64,000 nt of DNA from Candidatus Rubneribacter avistercoris (lineage in GTDB: Bacteria > Actinomycetota > Coriobacteriia > Coriobacteriales > Eggerthellaceae): positions 1-64,000 of the forward strand of contig DXCU01000075.1 of NCBI GenBank assembly GCA_019115845.1, written 5' to 3'. Below, piece by piece: positions 28,015 to 37,203 of the stretch. The translations under genes and the position numbers were made by a program. Each line of letters opens with the position of its first letter. The stretch's first letter is position 1. The notes beneath the pieces were generated by a model that was not told the origin of the DNA, did no database searches, and was given only the letters and a program-made list of their open reading frames with translations.

Positions 28015-28791
28015 CTAGCAGGTGGTGGGGATCTCGGTGAGGTGCAGCTCGGTGGGGGTGGTCAGCTGGCAGCCGGGAACGCCCTTGGCCACGAAACCGA
28101 GGCGCGGCATGAGCTCCTCGGGCGCGCCCGTCTCCTCCACGCGGCCGTCGCGCAGAAGCACGATCTCGTCGGCCAGCTGGATGATGCGCTCCTGGTGCGA
28201 GATGATCACGATGGAGCGCCCGTCGCGCGCCTCGTGGATGTCGCGGAACGTCTCGGTCAGGCGGTCGAAGCTCCACAGGTCGATGCCCGCCTCCGGCTCG
28301 TCGTAGATGGCCAGCTTCGGGTCGCGCGCCAGGATGGTGGCGATCTCGATGCGCTTCACCTCGCCGCCCGAGAGGCTCTTGTCCACCTCGCGCGTGAGGT
28401 AGCTGGCCGAGCACAGGCCCACGCGGGCCAGGTACTCGTTGCAGGCGAGCATGGGCAGCTTTCGCCCGGCGGCGATGTCCAAAAGCTTCTTCACCTTCAT
28501 GCCCTTGAAGCGGGCGGGCTGCTGGAAGCCGTAGCCGATGCCCAGCTTCGCGCGCTCGGCGATGGACAGGTCCGTGATGTCGGCGCCGTCGAAGACGATG
28601 CTGCCGCTCGTGGGGCGCTCGATGCCCATGATCAGCTTGGCGAGCGTGGATTTGCCGCCGCCGTTGGGGCCGGTGATCACCGTGAAGCGGTCGTTGGGGA
28701 TGGAAAGCGACAGATCGTCGATGATGCGCTTCGTCTCCTTCGACCCTTCCTGCACGGGCACCTCGAACACGAGGTTTTTCAGTTCCAACAT
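28015..28791 (-). CDS. sufC: SufC-family ABC ATPase
   Basis: Walker A TGPNGGGKSTLAKLIMG; signature SLSGGEVKRIEIATILARDPKLAIYDEPEAGIDLWSFDRL. Confidence 0.92.
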   Translation of the reverse strand: MLELKNLVFEVPVQEGSKETKRIIDDLSLSIPNDRFTVITGPNGGGKSTLAKLIMGIERPTSGSIVFDGADITDLSIAERAKLGIGYGFQQPARFKGMKVKKLLDIAAGRKLPMLACNEYLARVGLCSASYLTREVDKSLSGGEVKRIEIATILARDPKLAIYDEPEAGIDLWSFDRLTETFRDIHEARDGRSIVIISHQERIIQLADEIVLLRDGRVEETGAPEELMPRLGFVAKGVPGCQLTTPTELHLTEIPTTC

Positions 28792-28929
28792 GATGTGCTC
28801 ACTCCGTCTCTCTCGTCATTTGACTCTGTATTACTATCATTTATCGAAGGGGGAGTCAAGGCCGCGTTCGCGCGAAACCGGGATGGAGGCCGATTTCGCG
28901 GGCGTCCGGCTCCCGAAGGCACTTGGCCT

Positions 28930-29110
28930 TTGAGGCCCGCGTGCGTTCAGGTCCCGAGTCTCAAAGGCGCCCGATCCTTGAGGCCCGCGTGCACTCGATT
29001 CCCAAGCCTCGCAGGCGCCCGATCCTCGGAGGGTCCGAAGGCGCCCGACTCCCGGGGTTTCGAAGGCTCCCGACTCCCGGCAGTCCGAAGGCCCCGCGCC
29101 TGCGTCCCGA
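28930..29110. repeat. Degenerate 48/24-bp intergenic tandem repeats
   Basis: ttgaggcccgcgtgc...aggcgcccgatcc at 28930 and again at 28978; then gaaggcgcccgactcccgg / gaaggctcccgactcccgg. Confidence 0.55.
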
Positions 29111-29122
29111 TTCCCCCGGCGC

Positions 29123-32100
29123 TCATTCGCTCAGCAGGTCGATCACCTCGAATCCGGCCGACGACCCCTCCAGGATGTCGCGGTTGCCGAACGCGCACGC
29201 CGCGCCCCGTTCGACGACGCGGGCGACGGGGCTGGCGAGGTTTCGGACGTCCTGCGCGCGTGCGGCCAGCATCTGCCCGCGCGTTTCAAGCCGCATGCGC
29301 GGGGTGCGCCCGCCAAACCAGTCGCCGTCTTGGCGGCGCGCCAGCTGACGGGGCTTGAGGGGTTGGTCGAAGGCGGCCACCGTGCTCACCACGTAGCCTT
29401 CCATCTCCTCGGGCGCGGGGTCGAAGGCGGCAAGCCAGTCGGCCGCGCCCGCGAACCGCGCCAGCGTCTCGTCGAGGTGCGGGTCGCGGTAGGAGTAGAA
29501 GCGCAGGTTGCCGGTGCGCGCCGCCTGGAAGCCCGCGCCGTACGCGCCGCCCTTGACGCGCACCTCGTTCCACAGGTAGTCGTAGGACAGCGCCCGCGCC
29601 GCCACCTGCCACGCGCCCGTGTAGGCGGCGCCGAGCTCGCGGCGGTCGAAGCCCTGCGCGGCGTAGCACACGTCGGAGGGCACGGCGAACGCCTCGTTGC
29701 GCACGACGGGGTCGGGCACGCGCAGCCGCACCGCGCCGTCTCCCGTGCGCCCGATCGCGCCGCCCTCCTCCCAGAAACGGGCGAAGTCCTCGTCGGATCC
29801 GGTGAAGCTCACAAGCGACCCGTCGTCCACAAACAGCCGCGCGGCCAGGTCGGCCAGATGCTCGCCCAGCTCGCCTGCGTATTCGTCGTAGCGCGCCAGC
29901 AGGCCTTTCAGGAAGCGGTAGAAGCCCACGCCCCCCAGCTGCTCGCGCACCACGCCGGCGGGCAGGTAGTACGACCCCAGGCGCGCCATGGCGCTGGCGT
30001 GGCCGGCGGCGGCGAAGCCCTGCTCCATGGAGATGCGGCGCTGCTGCAGCACGTCTTTGATCTTGCCCGCGTCGGAGAAGTCGGTCTCCAGCAGCACTTC
30101 GCGCGGCAGGGAGGCCAGTTGCGCGACGTTCTCCGAAAGCGCGCTCGCGCCCACGGCGAACCGGGGCGACACGGCTTTGGCGTCCTCGGCGTCCTCGTGC
30201 ACCTCGCAGAAAAAGCTCAAATTGCCGAGCGCCCCGTTCACCAGCGTGTCCAGTTCGGAGGCGCTGCGCCGGGCCGTTCCCAGCTTGCCCAGCACCATCG
30301 CCAGCACGGCGACATAGGGCAGCTCCTCGAACGGCACGCGCGCCAGGTCGAAGTAGCGGTAGGCGTAGGCGATGCCGCGCGTGGGGATGTCGTGGCGCAG
30401 GCAGGCGACGGACGAGTCCTCCGTCTGCGCCGGGCCGTAGGCGGGCTCGTCCGGCGCGGGGCCGATGTCGGATACCGTCAGGCGCGGCAGGGTTGCGAGC
30501 GCCTGAGGCGAGTCGGGCTCCTCCTGCAGGCGACGCAGCTCGGCCTCCTCCGCGGCCACGCGTGCGAAGTCGCCGGGTCCCATGCCGGCCGCGATGCGGG
30601 CAAGGCGCGCCCCCTCGAAGTCCTCCTCGTTATCTGCGGGCACCACCTCCACCTCGGCCATGTGGCCGTTCTCCAGAAACAGGCTGCGGATGAGGTCCTC
30701 GAAGTAGCCTTCGGTCAGCGCGCGGCGCAGAAACGCGAAGTCGTCCTCGTACTTGAGGTAGGACGTGGCCTCTTCGTCGTCGTAGAGCCAGCCCGAAAGC
30801 GCCGCCATGGAAAGCGCCACGCCGTCGGCCATGCCGAAGTCGCGCTCGCGCATGACGAACTCGGCGCGGGAAAGCGACGCCTCCACGAGCGCGTGGTCAA
30901 GCCCGCCGTCCGCAAGCTCGGAAAGCGTCCGTTCGACCACGGCGCGAAACCTCTGCGCGCCGTGGTCGGCAAGCCCGCGCAGCTGGATGACCGCGAAGGG
31001 CTGCAGAAGCGCGTCGGCCAAAAACGCGTTCGCGTCGTCGGCCAGCCCCGCGTCCAGAAGCGCGCGCTTAAGCGGCGCCTCGTTGCTGCCGGCGATGGCG
31101 TCCAAAAGGATGTCGGCGGCCACCGCGCGGGTGCGCTCGCGCGCCTGGCCTACGACGTAGGCCAGCCCCATGCAGGCGTTCTCGGGGGCGGTGTCCATGG
31201 TGCGGCGCACGCCCAGGGCGCGCACCGGCGCCTGCGCGGTCAGCGCGCGGGGGCGCAGCGGCGCGTCTCCCGCCGACGCGCGCGCCGCATCGCGGGCCGC
31301 CGCCTCGTCGGCTGCGGGCGAGAGGTAGCGCTCGTCCAAAAACGCGAGCATGCGGTCCAGGTTCAGATCGCCGTAGAGCGTGAGGTAGCTGTTGTCCGTG
31401 CGGTAGTGGCGCGCGTGCTCCTCCAGGAACCGCTCGTAGGTGAGGTCGGGGATGGCGCGCGGCGTGCCGCCGGACTCGAAGCGGTAGGCCGTGTCGGGGA
31501 AGAGCGCCGCCTGCAGCTCGTCGTAGAGCACGGAGTTCGGGTCGGAGAGCGCGCCTTTCATCTCGTTGTACACCACGCCGTTGAGGCGAAGGCGGGACGC
31601 GTCCCCCTCAGGGCCTCCGGGGGCCGCCGCGCCGTCTGCGGCGTCGGCGGAGGATGGCGTTTCCGCGCCCGCCGCGCCCGGGTTGCCCCCCGCTGCGTCT
31701 GCGCCGCCGCCTTCGCCGTCCGCCGCGCCTGCATCCTCCGCTTCCCCCGCAAGCTCCACGTGCCAGCCCTCCTGCTCGAAGATGGCGCGCTTGCGGTAGA
31801 TCAGGGGATGCAGCACCGCGTCCAGATACACGTCCATGAGGTTGAGCAGGTCCTGCTCGTTGGTGCTGGCCACCGGGTACATGGTCTTGTCCGGAAAGGT
31901 CATGGCGTTCAGAAACGTCTGCATGGAGCCTTTGAGCAGGTTCACGAACGGCTCCTTGACGGGGAAGCGGTCGCTGCCGCACAGCACCGAGTGCTCCAGG
32001 ATGTGGAACACGCCGGTGTCGTCGGCGGGCGGCGTCTTGAAGGAGATGGAGAACGCCTTGTTCGGGTCGTCGTTGGCAAGGTAGAGCAGCTGCGCGCCGC

Positions 32101-32203
32101 TTTTGGCGTGGTCGAGCACGTAGGCGGTGCCGTCTATCTCCGGCAGCTTTTCGCGCGTGCGCACGGTGAAGCCGTGCAAGGTTTGGCTCGGGGAAAGATC
32201 CAT
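29123..32203 (-). CDS. M16C-family (presequence protease-like) insulinase metallopeptidase
   Basis: Inverted zincin motif HILEH in ADDTGVFHILEHSVLCGSDRFPVKEPFVNLLKGSMQTFLNAMTFPDKTMYPVAS; ~1026 aa from ATG at 32203. Confidence 0.9.
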   Translation of the reverse strand: MDLSPSQTLHGFTVRTREKLPEIDGTAYVLDHAKSGAQLLYLANDDPNKAFSISFKTPPADDTGVFHILEHSVLCGSDRFPVKEPFVNLLKGSMQTFLNAMTFPDKTMYPVASTNEQDLLNLMDVYLDAVLHPLIYRKRAIFEQEGWHVELAGEAEDAGAADGEGGGADAAGGNPGAAGAETPSSADAADGAAAPGGPEGDASRLRLNGVVYNEMKGALSDPNSVLYDELQAALFPDTAYRFESGGTPRAIPDLTYERFLEEHARHYRTDNSYLTLYGDLNLDRMLAFLDERYLSPAADEAAARDAARASAGDAPLRPRALTAQAPVRALGVRRTMDTAPENACMGLAYVVGQARERTRAVAADILLDAIAGSNEAPLKRALLDAGLADDANAFLADALLQPFAVIQLRGLADHGAQRFRAVVERTLSELADGGLDHALVEASLSRAEFVMRERDFGMADGVALSMAALSGWLYDDEEATSYLKYEDDFAFLRRALTEGYFEDLIRSLFLENGHMAEVEVVPADNEEDFEGARLARIAAGMGPGDFARVAAEEAELRRLQEEPDSPQALATLPRLTVSDIGPAPDEPAYGPAQTEDSSVACLRHDIPTRGIAYAYRYFDLARVPFEELPYVAVLAMVLGKLGTARRSASELDTLVNGALGNLSFFCEVHEDAEDAKAVSPRFAVGASALSENVAQLASLPREVLLETDFSDAGKIKDVLQQRRISMEQGFAAAGHASAMARLGSYYLPAGVVREQLGGVGFYRFLKGLLARYDEYAGELGEHLADLAARLFVDDGSLVSFTGSDEDFARFWEEGGAIGRTGDGAVRLRVPDPVVRNEAFAVPSDVCYAAQGFDRRELGAAYTGAWQVAARALSYDYLWNEVRVKGGAYGAGFQAARTGNLRFYSYRDPHLDETLARFAGAADWLAAFDPAPEEMEGYVVSTVAAFDQPLKPRQLARRQDGDWFGGRTPRMRLETRGQMLAARAQDVRNLASPVARVVERGAACAFGNRDILEGSSAGFEVIDLLSE

Positions 32204-32374
32204 GGATGGTGTCGCCTTTCGTACGATGCGTGTCGTGTTTCGCCCCATTGTCTCACAACACGCCCCGGCGGTGCGCCTCGGACGTCCTCGGCAAGCGAAA
32301 CCCCCGAAAACGGCAGAGATCGCGCCTTTCTCTCCGCTTTCGTCCCGCGCCCCCTCCGTTCGCGGACATCCCCC

Positions 32375-32403
32375 TTCCCAAATAAAGGCGCGAAGGGTAC
32401 ACT
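32375..32403 (+). promoter_or_regulatory. Putative promoter of trp leader/trpB
   Basis: TTCCCA-(17 nt)-TACACT about 35 nt upstream of the leader ORF. Confidence 0.4.
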
Positions 32404-32437
32404 TGCCCGCGTACCCGGAACCATCGAAAGGACCTTC

Positions 32438-32527
32438 GTGCTCCACAGCGCCGACAAAGCCCGTTTCTCCGCCGTCGCCCTTGCGACGGGGCGGACGCGC
32501 GCATGGTGGTGGAACAGAAGAGCTTGA
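32438..32527 (+). CDS. trpL: Tryptophan leader peptide (29 aa, WWW)
   Basis: GTG start with aaagga SD; MLHSADKARFSAVALATGRTRAWWWNRRA*; three consecutive Trp codons at 32504-32512. Confidence 0.82.
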   Translation: MLHSADKARFSAVALATGRTRAWWWNRRA

Positions 32528-32603
32528 ACCCGGGTCTCGCATAGGCTTCTGTTCCGCGCACATGAACACAGAAGAGCCCTCGGAGATCCGGGGGCTCTTT
32601 TTT
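32511..32603 (+). promoter_or_regulatory. Trp attenuator: pause hairpin, antiterminator and terminator segments
   Basis: Segments 1/2: ggaacagaag (32511-32520)/cttctgttcc (32546-32555). Segment 3: gaacacagaag (32564-32574) can pair with segment 2. Terminator: agagccctcgg-agat-ccgggggctct + T-run (32573-32603). Confidence 0.82.
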
Positions 32604-32667
32604 GTCGCGCGGACGAAGGGACGGACCGCGGCCGGATGCGCCGCACGACCGAAGGAAAGGGACCGCC

Positions 32668-34053
32668 ATGACCGAGAACGCACCGCATCGCCTGTACCTG
32701 CGCGAGGACCAGATACCTGCGCGGTGGTACAACCTGCGCGCCGACATGCCGGAGAAGCCCGACCCCATCCGCCTGCCGAACGGCCAGGTGGCGCAGCATG
32801 ATGACCTGGCGCCCGTGTTCTGCGACGAGCTGGTGCGCCAAGAGCTTGACGACGATGCGGCGTACTTCGACATTCCCGAGCCGGTGCTGGAGATGTACCG
32901 CATCTACCGCCCCTCGCCGCTGTGCCGCGCCTACAACCTGGAGCGCGCCTTGGGCACGCCCGCGAAGATCTACTACAAGTTCGAGGGCAACAACACCTCC
33001 GGCTCGCACAAGCTGAACTCGGCCGTCGCCCAGGCGTACTACGCCAAGGCGCAGGACCTTGCCGGCATCACCACCGAGACGGGCGCGGGCCAGTGGGGCA
33101 CGGCGCTTGCGGAGGCGTCGGCGCATTTCGGGTTGAACCTGGACGTGTTCATGGTGAAGTGCTCCTACGAGCAGAAGCCTTTCCGCCGCAACATCATGGA
33201 GACGTTCAACGCCAACGTCACGCCCTCGCCGTCCGCCACGACCGAGATCGGCCGCAGGATGCTGGCCGAGCATCCCGACTCCACAGGGTCGCTTGGCACC
33301 GCCATCTCCGAGGCGGTGGAGCGCGCGCTCAACGTGCCCGGCAACAAGGGCCGCTACGCGCTGGGGTCGGTGCTCAACCAGGTGGCGCTGCACCAGTCGG
33401 TCATCGGGCTTGAGAGCTACACGGCCTTCGAGGAGCTGGGGGAGTACCCCGACATCGTCATCGGCTGCGCGGGCGGCGGGTCGAACCTGGCCGGCCTCAT
33501 CGCACCGTTCATGCGCGACAAGCTGACGGGGGCGCGCTTGGGCACGCGCTTTATGGCCGTGGAGCCCGCCAGCTGCCCGAGCCTCACGCGCGGGCGCTAC
33601 GCCTACGACTTCGCCGACACGGGCCGCACCTGCCCGCTTGTGAAGATGTACACGCTGGGCAACGGCTTTCTGCCAAGTCCCGACCACGCCGGCGGCCTGC
33701 GCTACCACGGCATGAGCCCCATCGTGTCCAAGCTCAAGCACGACGGTTGCTTGGAGGCGGTGGCCGTGCGCCAAACCGACGTGTTCGCGGCGGCCGTGGA
33801 GTTCGCGCGTCTGGAGACCATCCTGCCCGCGCCCGAGAGCGCGCACGCCATCTTCCAGGCCATGGAGGAAGCGCGTCGCTGCGCGCGGACGGGCGAGGCC
33901 AAGACCATTCTCTTCGGCCTCACGGGCACGGGTTACTTCGACATGAAAGCCTACGACGCGTTCAACCGCGGCGAGATGCGCGACCACGTGCCCACCGACG
34001 AGGAGCTTGAAGCGGGCTTCGCCACCATCCCGCGCATCGAGGGCGTGCAGTAG
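32668..34053 (+). CDS. trpB: TrpB2-type tryptophan synthase beta-like PLP enzyme
   Basis: KIYYKFEGNNTSGSHKLNSAVAQAYYAKAQDLAGITTETGAGQWGTALAEA; GCAGGGSNLAGLIAPFM; TrpB2-like N-terminus DQIPARWYNLRADMPEKPDPIRLPNG. Confidence 0.92.
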   Translation: MTENAPHRLYLREDQIPARWYNLRADMPEKPDPIRLPNGQVAQHDDLAPVFCDELVRQELDDDAAYFDIPEPVLEMYRIYRPSPLCRAYNLERALGTPAKIYYKFEGNNTSGSHKLNSAVAQAYYAKAQDLAGITTETGAGQWGTALAEASAHFGLNLDVFMVKCSYEQKPFRRNIMETFNANVTPSPSATTEIGRRMLAEHPDSTGSLGTAISEAVERALNVPGNKGRYALGSVLNQVALHQSVIGLESYTAFEELGEYPDIVIGCAGGGSNLAGLIAPFMRDKLTGARLGTRFMAVEPASCPSLTRGRYAYDFADTGRTCPLVKMYTLGNGFLPSPDHAGGLRYHGMSPIVSKLKHDGCLEAVAVRQTDVFAAAVEFARLETILPAPESAHAIFQAMEEARRCARTGEAKTILFGLTGTGYFDMKAYDAFNRGEMRDHVPTDEELEAGFATIPRIEGVQ

Positions 34054-34276
34054 GAAGGCGGCCGGGGCGCGGGCCGCTCGGGGCGCGGCCGGCGCCTTCG
34101 GGGCCGATGCGGGGCAGGGTGACGGCCGGGCCGCGGGATGTCCTGGCCGGCGCGGCGGGTGCTTGCGCGAAGGTGCCGCCGTCCGCGCCCGCCACACGCC
34201 CGATGGATATTATTTGGACGAGGGAATCCGCCCGGACAATCCTCTATAATCGTGTCCGACGCGAAAGGACGGTTCC

Positions 34277-34624
34277 GTGGCTGCTGGCGATACCAAGTTC
34301 TCCCATATAACGGTGAACGCCGACGACGATGACGACGTGGTGATCCAAGCCGGCGCCCGCCCGGCGCGCCCCGCCGCCGATCCTGCGCCGCGCGCTCCGG
34401 AAGCCGCCCCGGCCCCGGAGGCGCCCGCCGCGCCCGAGCGGTCTGCGGCCGCGCCCGCGGACGCGGCCACCGCCTCCCGTCCGCGCGACAAGAAAGGCTA
34501 CCGTCCGACGACCGCCGACGACCTGAAGGCCGAGCCCATGTCGACGATGCAGAAGGCCATCATCGTGCTCGCGCTCGTCGGCATAGCGGCGTTTGTCGCC
34601 TACTACCTGTTCTTCATGCGCTAG
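34277..34624 (+). CDS. Small Ala/Pro-rich protein with C-terminal TM helix, unknown function
   Basis: 115 aa, GTG start; C-terminal AIIVLALVGIAAFVAYYLFFM. Confidence 0.7.
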   Translation: MAAGDTKFSHITVNADDDDDVVIQAGARPARPAADPAPRAPEAAPAPEAPAAPERSAAAPADAATASRPRDKKGYRPTTADDLKAEPMSTMQKAIIVLALVGIAAFVAYYLFFMR

Positions 34625-34657
34625 CCGCAGGCCGGCGCCCAAAAGGAAGGTGCTCCG

Positions 34658-35797
34658 ATGCCCAAACATGCCTCAAACGAACCACGCGGCGCTTCAAGCG
34701 GCAAGAACGATTTCGACTCCGACGAGCGCATCGGCCTGACAGAGGCTTTCCCCGCCGTGCAGCCCTCCGACCCCAAGGCCGGGGAGGACGGGCGCATCGG
34801 GCTCACGGAGGCCTTCGCCCCCGTGGCGGCCGGCGAAGGGGCCCACGCCGGAGGGTTCAGCTACCAGGGCGACAACGACGACGAGTACCCCGACGCCTTC
34901 GAGAGCCTCGAGCCGGTGGAGGCGCCGCCGCTGCTGTTCGACGACGCTCCCGCTCCCGAGCCCAAGCGGACCCGGGGTCGCCACGGCAAGGAGCGCAAGC
35001 CTCCCGTTCCGCCGCATCAGCGCAAGTCCCGCCGGATGCGCAAGATACTCATAGCCATCGTGGTGCTGCTCGTGCTGCTCATCGGCGCCTTGGGGTACTT
35101 CGTCTGGCAGTGGTTCCAGGAAAGCCAGCTGGTGGCCGCTCAGCAGGCCCAGGAGCAGCAAAGCTCGCAGGAGGTGGGTTCGCTGCAGCAGGACCAGAGC
35201 GAGACCAAGGACGCCAGCACCACCGTGTCCAAGAAGACCGAGGCCCCCTCGCTCACGTCCCTTCTGGGCATGACCAAGGACCAGGCCATCGAGTCGCTCA
35301 AGCGCGGGGCGACCGAGACCAGCTCCAAGGAGGTCAACGAGGAGGGCAACCCCGTCAAGACGAACGTGACGGTGGCCCTGACTGACGAGCCCGCCGACAC
35401 GCGCTCGGGCACTCCCACGGTGTATCTGGGCCTGAGCGAAGAGGGCGCGGTGGTGCAGGCGGGCTATTCGGCCGCCACCGCGTCATTGGGCTATGGCTCG
35501 CTCAGCTTCGTGGATGCGGTGCAAAACGAGCGCATTGTGGAGAAGACCCTGCAGGAGGCGGGCGTCAGCGTGGCCGAGGGTTCGGTGGAGCTTCCCGCCG
35601 ACAAGTCGGAGTACTCCGAGTACGCCAGCGACGGCACCACGCTTGTGAAGGAGAGCTGTTCGTTCTCCGGCACGGTGGAGTTCAACGGGGCGCCGCACGA
35701 GTGGTCCTCGGTGTTGCTCTACGACTACGCCACGGCCAACACCTCCGGCAACCTGGCCGACACCGTTCGCATCATTTACGTCTACGTGAACGCGTAG
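34658..35797 (+). CDS. Single-pass membrane protein of unknown function
   Basis: 379 aa; acidic N-terminal region with duplicated RIGLTEAF, TM (ILIAIVVLLVLLIGALGYFVWQWF), extracytoplasmic domain. Confidence 0.7.
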   Translation: MPKHASNEPRGASSGKNDFDSDERIGLTEAFPAVQPSDPKAGEDGRIGLTEAFAPVAAGEGAHAGGFSYQGDNDDEYPDAFESLEPVEAPPLLFDDAPAPEPKRTRGRHGKERKPPVPPHQRKSRRMRKILIAIVVLLVLLIGALGYFVWQWFQESQLVAAQQAQEQQSSQEVGSLQQDQSETKDASTTVSKKTEAPSLTSLLGMTKDQAIESLKRGATETSSKEVNEEGNPVKTNVTVALTDEPADTRSGTPTVYLGLSEEGAVVQAGYSAATASLGYGSLSFVDAVQNERIVEKTLQEAGVSVAEGSVELPADKSEYSEYASDGTTLVKESCSFSGTVEFNGAPHEWSSVLLYDYATANTSGNLADTVRIIYVYVNA

Positions 35798-35838
35798 AGC
35801 CGCGGGCGCCGACCGTCGGTCCGGTCGGCGCCCGATCT

Positions 35839-35890
35839 CGCGAAGGGCCCGCCTCTCCCGTGCATGCGCCGGAGAGGCGGGCCCTTCGCG
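35839..35890. terminator. Bidirectional terminator hairpin
   Basis: 20-bp perfect stem cgcgaagggcccgcctctcc / ggagaggcgggcccttcgcg between convergent genes. Confidence 0.75.
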
Positions 35891-35925
35891 TTGGAACGCC
35901 TTCGAACGGAAGGGGGCGAATCCCC

Positions 35926-36336
35926 TTACTCCTCCTCCGCCTGCCGCGCCGCTTGCACGTGCTCGATGGAGATGGTGGGGATGCGCACGAACATGAGGTA
36001 GATCAGGAACAGGGCGACGCAGCCCAAGATCACCCACACCACGGGCTTCTGCACGATGAGCGCGCTTGCGCCCATGACCAGAAACGACACGGTGAGGATG
36101 CGCACCTTGGTGGAAGCTGGAATACCGCCTGCTTGTTTGAACGCCTCCACGTAGGTCTTGTACACCTTGGTGGAGACGATCCAGGCATGGCAGCGCGGCG
36201 AGGACTTCGCGAACAGGAAGGTCGCCAGAAGCAGGAGGGGAGTGGTGGGCAGCACCGGCACGAACACGCCGACGCACCCGAGGATGCAGGCGATCCAGGC
36301 GCCGATGAGCATGAGGGTGCGGATTGCGCGGTTCAT
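35926..36336 (-). CDS. YbaN/DUF454 family inner membrane protein
   Basis: AWIACILGCVGVFVPVLPTTPLLLLATFLFAKSSPRCHAWI is a DUF454 signature. Confidence 0.9.
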   Translation of the reverse strand: MNRAIRTLMLIGAWIACILGCVGVFVPVLPTTPLLLLATFLFAKSSPRCHAWIVSTKVYKTYVEAFKQAGGIPASTKVRILTVSFLVMGASALIVQKPVVWVILGCVALFLIYLMFVRIPTISIEHVQAARQAEEE

Positions 36337-36503
36337 GGGGCGTCCTTCCGGTTGTTGTGCGTTTGGGGCAGTATAGCAGACGCCCATCGTGCTCGCGCGG
36401 CAAAACCGCCCCCGTGCGCCAGATGGAGGGGTTATCCCTTTTCCTGCCAAATCGCTGCTGCCGCGGGCTTGTGCCGGCGGCAGGCCCGACAGGGGGAGGT
36501 CCC

Positions 36504-36661
36504 TTCCGCTGTTAAACCAGGATTGACATAGGCCAGGCCGGTTCGCCGGGCAAAACCCTACCCGTCAGGCGGGGAGGGCCTTGCCCGGCGCCCGACCAGG
36601 GAAGGCTCGGTTCGAGATTCGGCAAACACCGGTTCGTGCCAACGGTGGTTTAACAGCGGAA
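36504..36661. repeat. Inverted repeat element A
   Basis: ttccgctgttaaacca (36504-36519) / tggtttaacagcggaa (36646-36661), perfect 16 bp. Confidence 0.65.
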
Positions 36662-36673
36662 AGCCCCTCCGGT

Positions 36674-36823
36674 GGCGAGAAATCACCGAAGTCGGAAGAT
36701 TTCAGGGAGCGCGGGCGGCCCTGGGAGCCTCTTTCGGATGGCGGATCTCTTCCGATCAGGCGTTTTGCTCATGCGGCGGCGGGTGGTGACGGAAGGGCTT
36801 TCCGACTTCGGTGAATTCTCGCC
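36674..36823. repeat. Inverted repeat element B
   Basis: ggcgagaaatcaccgaagtcggaa (36674-36697) / ttccgacttcggtgaattctcgcc (36800-36823), 23/24 match. Confidence 0.7.
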
Positions 36824-37110
36824 ATGCGGCTCGTCGCCCGCCGTTCTCGCCGCAGCGCCGCAACGCCCTGCCGCCCGCAGCCGCCCTTCGCGCCGCGCCG
36901 CGGCCGTCGCCATCCTTTTCGCGCCCGCATGCCGCGCCCGCGACGCCGTTCCCTGCGGTAGGTTGAATTTCAAGATGCAACAGCGTTGCGTTCGACCTTG
37001 CAGCGACGAAGTCCGCAGGCCCCTGCGCGCCGCTTGGCACCGCGGGGGTTTGCGTCCGGGAGCAGGGCGTGGTACCATCGGACCGACCGGACAAATAGCC
37101 TGGTTTTTCT

Positions 37111-37136
37111 CGAAGGATGCCTGCGGGCATCCTTCG
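37111..37136 (+). promoter_or_regulatory. Stable leader hairpin upstream of the sipW operon
   Basis: cgaaggatgcc-tgcg-ggcatccttcg perfect 11-bp stem, ~68 nt before the GTG start. Confidence 0.55.
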
Positions 37137-37203
37137 TTCGTTTAAGGGGAAGATGAGCAAAGGGTAGTCTTTGGGAGCCTTTCCCGATCGGAGGAGGAGG
37201 GCC

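Noticed and set aside
26680-29358. 892-aa plus-strand ORF across the suf locus
   Set aside because: Shadow ORF antisense to SufB and SufC; its internal MFHVKH is simply a translated parS site.
29330-32527. 1065-aa plus-strand ORF antisense to the M16 peptidase
   Set aside because: High-GC shadow ORF with Arg/His/Val-rich low-information translation; the minus strand encodes a clear M16C enzyme. Only its last 29 codons (trp leader peptide) are kept.
32438-32603. T-box riboswitch interpretation of the trpB leader
   Set aside because: No TGGNACCGCG T-box core or specifier-loop layout; the WWW leader peptide with mutually exclusive hairpins fits ribosome-mediated attenuation better.
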